Shown: positions 26,183 to 34,757 of the stretch, piece after piece
Layout: every line of letters begins with the position of its first letter
Numbering within the stretch: the first letter of the stretch is position 1
Assembly (NCBI RefSeq): GCF_001665535.1
Contig: NZ_LZSQ01000001.1
Location: 1-64,000 of the forward strand
Origin: Mycobacterium sp. 852002-51961_SCH5331710
Lineage (GTDB): Bacteria > Actinomycetota > Actinomycetes > Mycobacteriales > Mycobacteriaceae
Direction: 5' to 3'
Length of the DNA stretch: 64,000 nucleotides
Program-made: the position numbers and the translations under genes
Notes under the pieces: generated by a model
Database searches by the model: none
Told to the model about the DNA's origin: nothing
The model's input: the letters and a program-made list of their open reading frames with translations, nothing else

Positions 26183-27607
26183 ATGGCCGAGACCCGTGAA
26201 ACCGGCGGCGGCCTCGGGGAATTCGTTCGACGCTCCGGCTACATCCGAAAGTGGCTGATTCTCGGGATCGCGATCGGCGTCATCGCCGGCCTCGGCGCGG
26301 TGGTGTTCTATCTGGCGCTCGACTATGCGGGCGACTTCCTGCTCGGTGACCTGGCCGGCTACCGGATCCCCAAACCGGTCGGCGACGGCGGCGATCCCGG
26401 CTCGGCGGGCTTCGACCGGCCGTGGGCCATCCCGCTGGTGGTCTGCGGCGGCGCGCTCGTATCGGCGTGGCTGGTCGCGAAGTTCGCACCGGAGGCCGAA
26501 GGACACGGCACCGACAGCGCGATCGAAGCCGTGCACACCGACCCCCGCGCCATCCGGGGACGAGCCATCGTGATCAAGACCATCGCCAGCGCCCTGACCA
26601 TCGGGTCGGGCGGTTCCGGCGGTCGCGAAGGCCCCGCCGCCCAGATCTCCGCAGGTTTCGGATCCATGCTGACCCGTTGGCTGAACCTGTCCGACGAGGA
26701 CGGCCGGATCGCGGTGTCGCTGGGCATCGGGTCTGGTATCGGAGCGATCTTCGGCGCCCCGCTCGGCGGCGCGGTGCTGGCGGCCTCGATCGTGTACCGC
26801 CGGGACTTCGACTACCGGGCGTTGATACCGGGATTCATCACCTCGGCGACCGCCTACTCGGTACTCGGTTCGATCCTCGGCTTCGACCCGCTGTTCGGAT
26901 TCGTCGCCGCCGAGTACCGCTTCGACAGCCCACTCGATCTGGGCTGGTTCGTCGTGCTCGGCATCGTCGCGGCCGGCGTCGGCTACCTCTACGCGCGTAT
27001 CTTCTACGGAACCGTCGCACTGACCGCTCGGCTGCCGGGCCACAAGGTGCTCAAACCCGCGGTCGGCGGGCTCGCGGTGGGACTGCTGGGCCTGGCGATC
27101 CCGCAGGTTCTGGCCAGCGGATACGGATGGGCGCAGAAGGCCACGGCCACCGACACCCTGATGGCGATACCGCTGTGGATCGTGCTGCTCCTACCGCTCG
27201 CCAAAATCTTGGCGACGTCGTTGTCGATCGGCACCGGCGGTTCGGGCGGCATCTTCGGGCCCGGTGTCGTGGTAGGCGCGTTCGTCGGCGCCGCGCTGTG
27301 GCGACTCGGCGATCTTGTCGACGCCCCCGGGATCCCCGACAGCCCCGCCACGTTCGTCGTCGTCGGCATGATGGCGTGCTTCGGCAGCGTCGCGCACGCG
27401 CCGCTTGCCGTGATGATCATGGTGGCCGAGATGACCGGCTCGTTCTCGGTGATCCCGTGCGCGATGGTCGCCGTCGGTATCGCCTACATGTTGATGTCGC
27501 GCACCGACGTCTCGATCTACCGCGCGCAGCGCCTCGACCGGGAAGCCGCCGACGCCGCGCGTGGCGACGACGGACGCCGGCCACCTCCGCCCGAAGCGAC
27601 TACTTGA
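26183..27607 (+). CDS. CLC-family chloride channel / Cl-/H+ antiporter
   Basis: The 474-residue protein has the CLC selectivity motifs: GSGGSGGREGP (about 136-146), with the GREGP containing the gating glutamate, and GTGGSGGIFGP (about 350-360). About ten or more transmembrane helices are present, and there are no CBS domains. Such proteins help in acid tolerance or charge balance. The C-terminus is short and Pro-rich. Its stop overlaps the convergent dps stop by 8 bp. Confidence 0.88.
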   Translation: MAETRETGGGLGEFVRRSGYIRKWLILGIAIGVIAGLGAVVFYLALDYAGDFLLGDLAGYRIPKPVGDGGDPGSAGFDRPWAIPLVVCGGALVSAWLVAKFAPEAEGHGTDSAIEAVHTDPRAIRGRAIVIKTIASALTIGSGGSGGREGPAAQISAGFGSMLTRWLNLSDEDGRIAVSLGIGSGIGAIFGAPLGGAVLAASIVYRRDFDYRALIPGFITSATAYSVLGSILGFDPLFGFVAAEYRFDSPLDLGWFVVLGIVAAGVGYLYARIFYGTVALTARLPGHKVLKPAVGGLAVGLLGLAIPQVLASGYGWAQKATATDTLMAIPLWIVLLLPLAKILATSLSIGTGGSGGIFGPGVVVGAFVGAALWRLGDLVDAPGIPDSPATFVVVGMMACFGSVAHAPLAVMIMVAEMTGSFSVIPCAMVAVGIAYMLMSRTDVSIYRAQRLDREAADAARGDDGRRPPPPEATT

Positions 27608-28163
27608 CCGGCGCCTTCTTCTTGGCCTGGCTGGCGGCGTCCTTCTCCGTCGACGCGCCCTTGTTGGCCAACTGGCCGCCCGAGTTCTCCAGGTGCGCAC
27701 GCACGAACCACTGGAACTTCTCCAACTCGGCGGCGTGGCCGATCAGCATGTCCTCGGTGACCGGATCGGAATCCTCGGCGTCCTCGATGTTCTTTCGGGT
27801 GTCCTCGATGACACCGTCGTAGACCAGATCGAGTGCGGCCAGGTGCGCCTGCACGGTGTCGCGGTCCAGCGAGTAGTCATCCCAGGAGCGGTCGCCGATG
27901 ATCGCGCCCGGCGTGCCCTTCGGCGAGTAGCCCAGCGTCGCAATGCGCTCGGCGACCTCGTCGGCGTAGCCGCGCACCAACTCGACCTGCGGGTCGATCA
28001 TCTCGTGGACTCCGATGAAGTTCGGGCCCACCACATTCCAGTGAATGTGCTTGAGTGTCAGGTGCAGATCGTTGTACCGGCTCAGCTGCTTCTGTAACAG
28101 TTCGGCCATCTTGGCCGCGTCTTTGTCGGTCATACCCGGAACGGTGTACTGAGACTTAGGCAT
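27600..28163 (-). CDS. dps: Dps ferritin-like DNA-binding protein
   Basis: The 187-residue protein is close to M. smegmatis Dps1. YNDLHLTLKHIHWNVVGPNF supplies ferroxidase ligands (HxxHW), FIGVHEMIDPQVELVRGYADEVAERI supplies the Asp/Glu ligands, and a Lys-rich tail (KKKAPVK) is of the type that binds DNA. It forms dodecamers that store iron and protect DNA in starvation or oxidative stress. AAAGGAG lies before ATG 28163; the TTG at 28181 is rejected. Monocistronic, convergent with the CLC gene. Confidence 0.94.
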   Translation of the reverse strand: MPKSQYTVPGMTDKDAAKMAELLQKQLSRYNDLHLTLKHIHWNVVGPNFIGVHEMIDPQVELVRGYADEVAERIATLGYSPKGTPGAIIGDRSWDDYSLDRDTVQAHLAALDLVYDGVIEDTRKNIEDAEDSDPVTEDMLIGHAAELEKFQWFVRAHLENSGGQLANKGASTEKDAASQAKKKAPVK

Positions 28164-28244
28164 GGGAAAGCTCCTTTGCACGCATACGGTGTCGAGGCTT
28201 CGACTACCCGCTGCGTCGGCGGGGTAATCACCACGTCACAGACG

Positions 28245-29156
28245 TCACATCTCGATCAGATTCGGGATCGCCATGCGCGGGCCGAACCGCGGAAGCACCG
28301 CAAGACCGCTCACTTCCAACAAGCGCACAGCGCGGTGACGGTGCGGGCGAAGCGGTTCGAGCACCTCGACCATCGCGGGATCGTCAATCGGATGGCCCAG
28401 CAAGCTCCACCCGACCATCTTCGCCAGGTGGTAGTCGCCGACCGAGAGCGCATCCGCGTCACCGAACGCGCGTTGACTCGTCTCGGCCGCGGTCCACTCA
28501 CCGACCCCCGGAAGCGACGCCATCGCGGCACGCGCCCTGGCCGGTGACCGGGCGCCCAGCCGTTCCAGGGAGTCGGCGCGCTGAGCACATACGACGACGG
28601 TGCGAGCGCGGCGCGGATCGACGTTGGCGCGGTGGAACTCCCACGACGGGATGCGGCGCCAGATGTCACCGGGCGGCGGCACCCGCATGTGCGCGGGCGC
28701 CGGACCGGGTGCGGGGGCGCCGAACTTAGTGACCAGCAGCCGCCACGCGCGGCGCGCGTCCTTGCCGTAGACCCGCTGTTCGAGCACCGCCGGAATCAGC
28801 GCTTCGAGCACGCGGTCGGTGCGGCCCAGCCGGAGATGCCGCACGCGTCGATGCGCCGCGGCGATTGTCGGTTCCGTGGGCGCGAAGCCGACACTGTCGT
28901 CGTAAGCGCCGAGTTGGGCGGGCAGGGTCTCGGCGAATTCCCTGGCACCCTCGCCCCATGCTTCGCAGTCGACGGTGTCGGGTGCCGATTTGGTGAGGCG
29001 CGCGGTGACCGGGCCGCTGCGCATCAGGCTGGTGCGCCAGATCGCGCCGTCGGGGTCGTCGAAGTAGCAGGGGTCCTTCCGGCCACGCCGCAGCGGCGCC
29101 AGGGTCAACGCGGGGCTGACCGGGCCGTCGAAGACGACGCTGACCGAGGTGTGCAC
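28245..29156 (-). CDS. AlkA-like DNA glycosylase (HhH-GPD)
   Basis: The 303-residue protein has a beta-rich N-terminus and a HhH-GPD core. The hairpin LPGVGEWTA and the downstream aspartate in GDADALSVGDYHL are the expected glycosylase elements. QRVYGKDARRAWRLL fits the helix before the hairpin. It lacks the usual C-terminal 4Fe-4S cysteines, as in AlkA. It probably removes alkylated or otherwise damaged bases. Start GTG 29156. DUF427 lies upstream on the same strand, 27 bp away, possibly in one transcript. Confidence 0.78.
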   Translation of the reverse strand: MHTSVSVVFDGPVSPALTLAPLRRGRKDPCYFDDPDGAIWRTSLMRSGPVTARLTKSAPDTVDCEAWGEGAREFAETLPAQLGAYDDSVGFAPTEPTIAAAHRRVRHLRLGRTDRVLEALIPAVLEQRVYGKDARRAWRLLVTKFGAPAPGPAPAHMRVPPPGDIWRRIPSWEFHRANVDPRRARTVVVCAQRADSLERLGARSPARARAAMASLPGVGEWTAAETSQRAFGDADALSVGDYHLAKMVGWSLLGHPIDDPAMVEVLEPLRPHRHRAVRLLEVSGLAVLPRFGPRMAIPNLIEM

Positions 29157-29183
29157 CGGCCAAGGTTATGCCGGGTCGACGGT

Positions 29184-29564
29184 TTATGCCTGAACGACGG
29201 TGACCTCCGCCTTGTCCGGGTAGAACGCCACGTGACCGGCGATGGGGGCGACGGCCGGGTAGGGCTTCTGGTAGGTCCAGATGGCGTCCTCGACGACGGT
29301 GCCGTTGTCGGTCACCAGGTCGTAGTAGCTGGCGTCGCCCTTGAACGGGCAGTACGTCTGGGTGTCGCTGGGCCTGAGTTTGTCTTGGACGACGTCGTTG
29401 TGCGGGATGTACTGCACCGCCGGATAGGTCGACTCCTGAAGCGTCAACGCACGTTCTGTGTCGGCGACGATCTCGCCGTTCACCCGGACGGTGACGTGTC
29501 TGCCGGTCGGCTCGACGGTGATCGGATGCTCCGCGGTGGGCTCGAGTACGGGTCGATCGCTCAT
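29184..29564 (-). CDS. DUF427 domain protein
   Basis: The 126-residue protein matches the DUF427 beta-fold: ALTLQESTYPAVQYIPHNDV, the conserved CPFKGDASYYDL (about 83-94) and YQKPYPAVAPIAGHVAFY near the end. The molecular role of the family is unknown. ATG 29564 was chosen; the longer frame enters the 13E12 gene's upstream region in antisense. It is divergent from the 13E12 gene, with a 62-bp gap before that gene's SOS box. Confidence 0.82.
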   Translation of the reverse strand: MSDRPVLEPTAEHPITVEPTGRHVTVRVNGEIVADTERALTLQESTYPAVQYIPHNDVVQDKLRPSDTQTYCPFKGDASYYDLVTDNGTVVEDAIWTYQKPYPAVAPIAGHVAFYPDKAEVTVVQA

Positions 29565-29626
29565 GACATGGCCAACGCCCAAGGTGGCGGTCGGCATTCC
29601 GGACGTGTCGGTGGACGATGGCATAG

Positions 29627-29642
29627 TCGAACACATGTTCGG
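29627..29642 (+). promoter_or_regulatory. LexA (SOS) box overlapping the 13E12 gene start
   Basis: TCGAACACATGTTCGG matches the mycobacterial consensus TCGAAC-N4-GTTCGA at all but the last base. The start codon ATG (29635) is nucleotides 9-11. LexA boxes at 13E12-family genes are known in M. tuberculosis. Confidence 0.75.
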
Positions 29643-31062
29643 ATCGGACTTCGCAGAGGCCGACGACGCCGCTGTGGTCGCCGCCATCGCCGAGGGTGCA
29701 CGTGCGGAGGCACAAGCCGCCGCACGCCGGCTCGCGGCCATTGCAGAGTTGGTCCGGCGCAAGGTGTGCGATGACGACGAGCGGCAGCGGTCCGCGTTCG
29801 ATCCGTGGGATGCCGTCGCCGCCGAGGTGGCTGCGGCGATGACGGTCGGTCATCGCCGCGCTTCGGGGCAGATGCGCATCGCGCAGGCGCTGCGCGAGCG
29901 GCTGCCACAGGTGGCCGCGTTGTTCGAGCAGGGCGGTATCAGTGCGCGGATCGTCTCGACGATCACATGGCGCACCACGCTGATCGAGGATCCTGAGGCG
30001 TTGGCACTCATCGACACCGCACTCGCCCAACGGGCGTCTCGATTGAGTCCGCTGTCGGAGCGACGACTCGACGATGCGGTCGACGCGCTCGTCCACCGGT
30101 TCGACCCGCTCGCGGTGCGGAAATCAAAAGCTACGGCCCGCACCCGGGACTTCCACTTCGGTGACGAAGACGACCCGGCCGGCACCACTTCGGTGTGGGG
30201 CCGGTTGTTGGCCACGGATGCGGCCGCCCTCAAACGGCGCGTCGCCGAGATGATGAAGGGGCTGTGCGACGACGATCCGCGCAGTATCGGCGAGCGGCGC
30301 GCCGACGCTGTCGGCGCCTTAGCGGCCGGCCATAACCAATTGGCTTGTGCGTGCGGATCGCCGACATGCGCCGCTGCCGGTGTGCATGCGTCGAATGTCC
30401 TCATACACGTGATCGCCGACCAAGCCGCGCTCGACAATGCCACTCGCGCAACCGAAGGCGAGGCCGCTCCCACAACCGAGAAGCGTGGCACTGCAGTACT
30501 GCTGGGCCAAGGGGCTTTGCCCACGTTCCTACTGCCCTGGCTGATCAGCCGCGGGGCGAAGGTGCGCCCGATCAAGATGCCGAGGTCGGAAGCCGAGTCG
30601 CGGTATCAGCCGTCAGCGGCGCTGGCCGAATTCGTGCGCATGCGTGATATGTACTGTCGCGCACCGGGATGCGATGTGCCTGCCGACCTCTGCGACATCG
30701 ATCACACGACCCCGTGGCCCCTGGGGCCCACGCATCCGTCGAACCTCAAATGCCTGTGCCGTAAGAACCACATGATGAAGACATTCTGCGGCGGCCCTGA
30801 CGGCTGGCGCGACGTCCAGCTTCCGGATGGAACTGTCATCTGGACCGCACCGAGCGGCCACACCTATACCACCCACCCCGGTAGCAAGCTGTTCTTCGAA
30901 TGGGACACGACCACCGCCAACTTGCCACCGCCACCGGATATTCCACCGCCCACACCTGATCGCGCAGCGAAGATGCCGAAGCGAAGACGCACTCGCGCAG
31001 CCGAATTCGCCGCACGGATCAGAGCTGAGCGGGCGCGTAATGCCGACCCGGCACCGTTCTAA
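29635..31062 (+). CDS. 13E12-repeat family HNH endonuclease-like protein (DUF222 + HNH)
   Basis: The 475-residue protein starts MFGSDFAEADD and has the DUF222 helical domain (about 1-330). Its C-terminal HNH domain has RMRDMYCRAPGCDVPADLCDID(H), then NLKCLCRKNHMMK: Cys pairs and His residues for metal and catalysis. Such genes are multi-copy in mycobacteria, and several are LexA-controlled. A truncated relative lies at the window start. ATG 29635 lies inside the SOS box; earlier in-frame starts overlap the DUF427 gene. Nuclease activity is expected from HNH but unproven; a DNA-damage or mobile-element role is inference. Confidence 0.88.
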   Translation: MFGSDFAEADDAAVVAAIAEGARAEAQAAARRLAAIAELVRRKVCDDDERQRSAFDPWDAVAAEVAAAMTVGHRRASGQMRIAQALRERLPQVAALFEQGGISARIVSTITWRTTLIEDPEALALIDTALAQRASRLSPLSERRLDDAVDALVHRFDPLAVRKSKATARTRDFHFGDEDDPAGTTSVWGRLLATDAAALKRRVAEMMKGLCDDDPRSIGERRADAVGALAAGHNQLACACGSPTCAAAGVHASNVLIHVIADQAALDNATRATEGEAAPTTEKRGTAVLLGQGALPTFLLPWLISRGAKVRPIKMPRSEAESRYQPSAALAEFVRMRDMYCRAPGCDVPADLCDIDHTTPWPLGPTHPSNLKCLCRKNHMMKTFCGGPDGWRDVQLPDGTVIWTAPSGHTYTTHPGSKLFFEWDTTTANLPPPPDIPPPTPDRAAKMPKRRRTRAAEFAARIRAERARNADPAPF

Positions 31063-31186
31063 GAGCCGACGCCGGCTGGTGCGGTCGGTCGCCGAACCAC
31101 GCCGCTACCGCGATGATGTGCCACGACGGGTAGGCCTTATTCGGGTAGTACGCCGTCTGTTCCTAAGTAGGTGGTGTAATCGGCTG

Positions 31187-31843
31187 ATGGCAGAACTTGA
31201 ACGGCACGGCGCGGTGTACGTGTTGACCCTCGGCGAGGACGAGAACCGCTTCCACCCCGACCGGCTGACCGCGATGAACTCGGCACTCGACGAGGTGGAG
31301 GCCGCCGACGGGCCGAGGGCCGTCGTCACCACGGGCAGCGGCAAGTTCTACTCCAACGGGCTCGACCTCGACTTCATGGCCGCGAATCCCGATGCGGCCG
31401 AGGCCAATCTGGCCGACGTGCACGCGCTGTTGGTACGCGTGCTGGCGTTCCCGGCGCCGATCATCGCCGCGGTGCAAGGGCACGCGTTCGCCGCCGGTGC
31501 GATGCTGGCGCTGGCCCACGACCAGATCGTCATGCGCGCCGATCGCGGCTTCTTCTGCCTGCCGGAGGTCGACCTCGGCATCCCGTTCACCGCTGGGATG
31601 AACGCCCTCATCCGGTCCCGCCTTCCGATCGCGACCGCGCACGACGCGATGACCACGGCGCGACGCTACGGCGGCGAGGACGCCCGCGCGGCGGGGATCG
31701 CCGCGGCCACCGCCGGGGAGGGTGAAGTCCTCGACACCGCGGTCACGCGCGCCGGTGCGCTGGCCGCCAAAGCCGGCACGGTGTTCGGTGCCATCAAGGC
31801 GCGCCTGTACGCGGAAGTGATCGCCGAACTCAAGGTCCGGTAG
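31187..31843 (+). CDS. Enoyl-CoA hydratase/isomerase (crotonase) family, short form
   Basis: The 218-residue protein has the crotonase fold: SGKFYSNGLDLDFM (oxyanion loop) and QGHAFAAGAMLALAHDQIVM (second oxyanion glycine region), and PEVDLGIPFTAGM. It is about 40 residues shorter than typical EchA proteins, ending after the core, and the usual catalytic glutamates are not both obvious. It may be an isomerase or a non-hydratase member. Start ATG 31187. It stands alone, convergent with the methyltransferase. Confidence 0.78.
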   Translation: MAELERHGAVYVLTLGEDENRFHPDRLTAMNSALDEVEAADGPRAVVTTGSGKFYSNGLDLDFMAANPDAAEANLADVHALLVRVLAFPAPIIAAVQGHAFAAGAMLALAHDQIVMRADRGFFCLPEVDLGIPFTAGMNALIRSRLPIATAHDAMTTARRYGGEDARAAGIAAATAGEGEVLDTAVTRAGALAAKAGTVFGAIKARLYAEVIAELKVR

Positions 31844-31918
31844 CTAGCCTCCCGAAACTGAGCTTCTGCACGAACCACCGCTCATTTGCATGCATATCTT
31901 CAGCTTCGAGTGCAACGG

Positions 31919-32737
31919 TCAGAACGCCCAGCGATGATACTGCGCGATGTACCGCAGCGACGGCAGCACAGCCATCGCACGCCCCATCGCCCGGTAATAC
32001 CAGGCGACGTCACGAAATGTCGGCGAATCGAACGGTGACACCCACGCCAGCAACCGCACACCGGGCACCGCCTCGGCAATGTCGTCCGGACCGTCAATCC
32101 CCCACTGCAGCGTCGCCCCCGAGCGCCGCACCACCGCGTTCAGGACCTGCGACCGGATGCCGAGCCGGCTGAACGCGTCGAATTGCAGTTCACCGGAGGG
32201 AAACCCGTCGACCACCCGCCGCAGCAGCGCCGCACCGTCGGATTCCGTCAGATACATGGTGAGGCCCTCGGCGATCATCAAAGTCGGCCGATCCGAGGGG
32301 ATTCCGGACAGCCAAGATGCATCTGCGACCGAGGCGCCGATCACCCGGTAACGGTCGCGGTGCGGATAGAGCTGCGTGCGCAGACTCGCGACCTCCGGAT
32401 AGTCGATGTCGAACCAGTCGACCCCGGGCCCGGTGTCCACTCGAAACGCCCGCGCGTCCAGCCCGCAGCCCAGATGCAACACGACCGCCCGCGGGTGCGC
32501 GGCCAGGAACTGGCGCGTCCACCTGTCGAAGTGCGCGCTGCGGGTGGTCACCGATGCCGAATTGGCCGGCGTGATCGTTGTTTTCGACCAGTCGTAGTCG
32601 ATGCGCTCGACGATGTCCTTGGCAAACCGGTCACCCAGGATCGCGTTGGGCAAGTCGGCGTCGAGCGCCTTGGCGTAGAACGTCGCAAGCATGGTCTGCG
32701 GCGCACCGGACAAATCGACGGGGAGCTTGTCGGGCAT
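31919..32737 (-). CDS. SAM-dependent methyltransferase, leucine carboxyl methyltransferase-like family
   Basis: The 272-residue protein has VVLHLGCGLDARAFRVD (SAM-binding loop, about 85-101), DIDYPEV (acidic ribose contact) and MIAEGLTMYL (post-II motif), typical of mycobacterial LCM-family (PPM1-like) O-methyltransferases. These methylate carboxyl or hydroxyl groups of polyketides or lipids. ATG 32737. It lies 13 bp after the SDR gene on the same strand, so it may be part of the KstR-box transcript. Confidence 0.8.
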   Translation of the reverse strand: MPDKLPVDLSGAPQTMLATFYAKALDADLPNAILGDRFAKDIVERIDYDWSKTTITPANSASVTTRSAHFDRWTRQFLAAHPRAVVLHLGCGLDARAFRVDTGPGVDWFDIDYPEVASLRTQLYPHRDRYRVIGASVADASWLSGIPSDRPTLMIAEGLTMYLTESDGAALLRRVVDGFPSGELQFDAFSRLGIRSQVLNAVVRRSGATLQWGIDGPDDIAEAVPGVRLLAWVSPFDSPTFRDVAWYYRAMGRAMAVLPSLRYIAQYHRWAF

Positions 32738-32750
32738 CTCTACTCGCGGG

Positions 32751-33755
32751 CTAACCGGCCTTGCTCGTACGCCGCGCGTCCCGCAGCCCCGCCCAGAACC
32801 TGGCGGCCGCCTGGATCGACTCCTCGACAGGCCTTGGACTCCAACGCAATTCGTGTCGCGCCTTGCTGCAATCCACCGGCGCTTCCGCGCGCATCAGCCG
32901 GAGCGAGCCGAGCGAGAACTTCTCGTCCTTGCCCGTCACCCGCGCCTTGGCGGTGCCCAGGGCGGCCATCGCGTAGGAGACCGGCAGCGGGAGCGACTTC
33001 GTCGGCACAGGCATCCCCGCGGCTTCGGCCGCGATGCGCACCACCTCCGCATTGCTGATCATCTTCTCCGAGATCAGGTACCGCTCGCCGACTCGGCCGT
33101 GCTCGGCGGCGAGGAGCATGGCGCGCGCGGCGTCGTCGACACCGACGGCCTCCAACTCGATACCGCGCATCACGAACGGCAGCTTGCCGAACGCCGCCCC
33201 GGCGATGATCGCGCCGTGCGGGGTGCGGCCCCAGTCGCCGCCGCCGTAGGTGGTCGACACGCACATCGCGACTGCGGGCACGCCGTGCTCGCGCGCATAT
33301 TGCAGCACCAGCGTCTCGGCCTGCACCCGCGACCGCACATACGGCGTCAAACCCTTGTCGACGATCACGTCGTCCTCGGTCGCCACGTGCCCGCGCCTGC
33401 GGCCGACCGTCACATAGCTGCTGGTGTAGACGAACCGCCGCAAACGCATGTCCTTGGCGACCTCGAGCACGTTTCGGGTGCCCTCGACGTTCGTATAGAA
33501 CAGCGGCGTGGGGTCCTTGAGCCAGCCGCGCGTGTCCACGACGCAGTAGTACACGTCGTCGACTCCGGTCATGGCCGCGCGCAGCGTGTCGTTGTACCAG
33601 ATGTCGCCGAGGAAACGCTGTACCGGCAGATCGTCGATGCTCTTGGTGTTCGCGTTCGGGCGGACCATGACGCGGACGTCGTGGCCTGCGGCCACCAGTT
33701 GCCGGGTGACATGCGATCCGAGGAAACCGTTGGCTCCGATGACCAGCTTGCTCAC
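32751..33755 (-). CDS. NAD-dependent epimerase/3-beta-hydroxysteroid dehydrogenase-like SDR
   Basis: The 334-residue extended SDR has the Rossmann start KLVIGANGFLGSHVTRQL (GxxGxxG) and VYTSSYVTVG. A YVRSRVQAE stretch takes the position of the YxxxK catalytic pair, with R in place of K. This family includes 3-beta-HSD and sterol-decarboxylase-like enzymes. GGAGGAG precedes GTG 33755, which overlaps the NTF2-like gene stop (GTGA). A KstR-type box at the head of the unit suggests a steroid or cholesterol link. The arginine in place of the catalytic lysine is odd and should be checked. Confidence 0.8.
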   Translation of the reverse strand: MSKLVIGANGFLGSHVTRQLVAAGHDVRVMVRPNANTKSIDDLPVQRFLGDIWYNDTLRAAMTGVDDVYYCVVDTRGWLKDPTPLFYTNVEGTRNVLEVAKDMRLRRFVYTSSYVTVGRRRGHVATEDDVIVDKGLTPYVRSRVQAETLVLQYAREHGVPAVAMCVSTTYGGGDWGRTPHGAIIAGAAFGKLPFVMRGIELEAVGVDDAARAMLLAAEHGRVGERYLISEKMISNAEVVRIAAEAAGMPVPTKSLPLPVSYAMAALGTAKARVTGKDEKFSLGSLRLMRAEAPVDCSKARHELRWSPRPVEESIQAAARFWAGLRDARRTSKAG

Positions 33756-34261
33756 TTGGCTCCTCCGTACTGCTTCATCCACTCCTCGGCCTCGGGCGGC
33801 AAGGTGCCGAGTTCGGCGGCCTTGCGGCACCATTTGACCGTCGCCTTGACGAACCGCAGCGGGTTGTAGATGTCTTCTTGCCGACGCCACAGTCCGTCGC
33901 CGGCGTAGGTGAGGATCGAGACGTTGGTGGCGCTGATGGCTGTGCCGTCGCCGGGGTCGCGCATCGGGTTGTCCAGCTCGCAGATGATGCGGCCGGTCGC
34001 CTCGTCGATCACGGTCCACCGCGACGGGAACGACGTCATGTAGCTACCGGGAAACGACTCCATCGTCTTCCAAATCCAGGGGCGCACCTGTTCGCGGCCG
34101 CGCATGGTGCCCGCCGCGTGCTCGACGTAGACGACGTCTTCGGTGTACTGGTCGACCCAGGGATCCCAGTCGCGGGTCTGTGCGGCGCGGTCGACTGTCG
34201 CCTCGAACTGTTGGAACGCCGCGGCCAATTCGTCGCGGCTGAAGGTGCTGCTGCCCGTCAC
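33752..34261 (-). CDS. NTF2-like/SnoaL-like protein
   Basis: The 169-residue protein has a cone-fold pattern: FEATVDRAAQTRDWDPWVDQYTEDVVYVEHAAG, then WTVIDEATGRIICEL. Family members are isomerases, dehydratases or hydrolases, or binding proteins. It is translationally coupled to the SDR that follows (GTGA overlap). GTG 34261 is chosen; it lies 9 bp after a KstR-type box and has no Shine-Dalgarno, so it may be leaderless or start further in. A steroid-related function is inferred from the box and the SDR. Confidence 0.7.
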   Translation of the reverse strand: MTGSSTFSRDELAAAFQQFEATVDRAAQTRDWDPWVDQYTEDVVYVEHAAGTMRGREQVRPWIWKTMESFPGSYMTSFPSRWTVIDEATGRIICELDNPMRDPGDGTAISATNVSILTYAGDGLWRRQEDIYNPLRFVKATVKWCRKAAELGTLPPEAEEWMKQYGGAK

Positions 34262-34269
34262 ACCAGAAC

Positions 34270-34283
34270 TAGAACACGTTCTA
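34270..34283 (-). promoter_or_regulatory. KstR-type operator
   Basis: TAGAACACGTTCTA is a perfect 14-bp palindrome and fits the published KstR motif TNNAACNNGTTNNA. It lies just upstream of the NTF2-like/SDR pair. KstR represses cholesterol catabolism genes in mycobacteria and rhodococci. Confidence 0.65.
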
Positions 34284-34299
34284 CCGAGCTTGTCGAGGG

Positions 34300-34698
34300 T
34301 CAGAACGCGGTCAGCACCTGGCGGCTGCCCAGCGGATTCTGCAGCGGGACCTCGAGGATCCCCGACACCGCGATCATGATGCACGGCCGGCCCGCGGCTT
34401 CGGGAAGCGCGCCGCCGAAGAGTTCGACGGTGACGGTCTCGGGTGTCTCCAGCACGGACGCGTGCACGCCGTAACACTGCGGGGTGCCGGTGGTGAAGTG
34501 CACGCCGACGGCGCGGTCGCCCGCGACGCGGTTGTAGGACTCGGCGCGCATCGGCTGCGGGTCGACGATCGCGGGATTGTCGATGAACAGCAGGCCCGGA
34601 TGGCCGGGCCGCTCGGACAGTACGGCCGTCTCGGCCGCTGCCGCCGGGGCCGCCCACACGGCCAGCACAGCGGCCATCACGGCGAGGAATGTGCGCAT
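34300..34698 (-). CDS. Small secreted protein, unknown function
   Basis: The 132-residue protein has a clear Sec signal peptide ([18 protein letters not shown], cleavage after AAA near 22). The mature domain of about 110 residues has two cysteines (CYG near 76 and CIM near 108) that may form a disulphide. No family recognised. ATG 34698 is preceded directly by an in-frame GTG. It is divergent from msrB, 59 bp apart. It precedes the KstR box, so it is probably not in the same transcript as the SDR. Confidence 0.65.
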   Translation of the reverse strand: MRTFLAVMAAVLAVWAAPAAAAETAVLSERPGHPGLLFIDNPAIVDPQPMRAESYNRVAGDRAVGVHFTTGTPQCYGVHASVLETPETVTVELFGGALPEAAGRPCIMIAVSGILEVPLQNPLGSRQVLTAF

Positions 34699-34757
34699 CA
34701 CACAACCGTAATCGCCGACTGGAACATGGCGGTCGATTCGGTGGTTATACAGGCACT

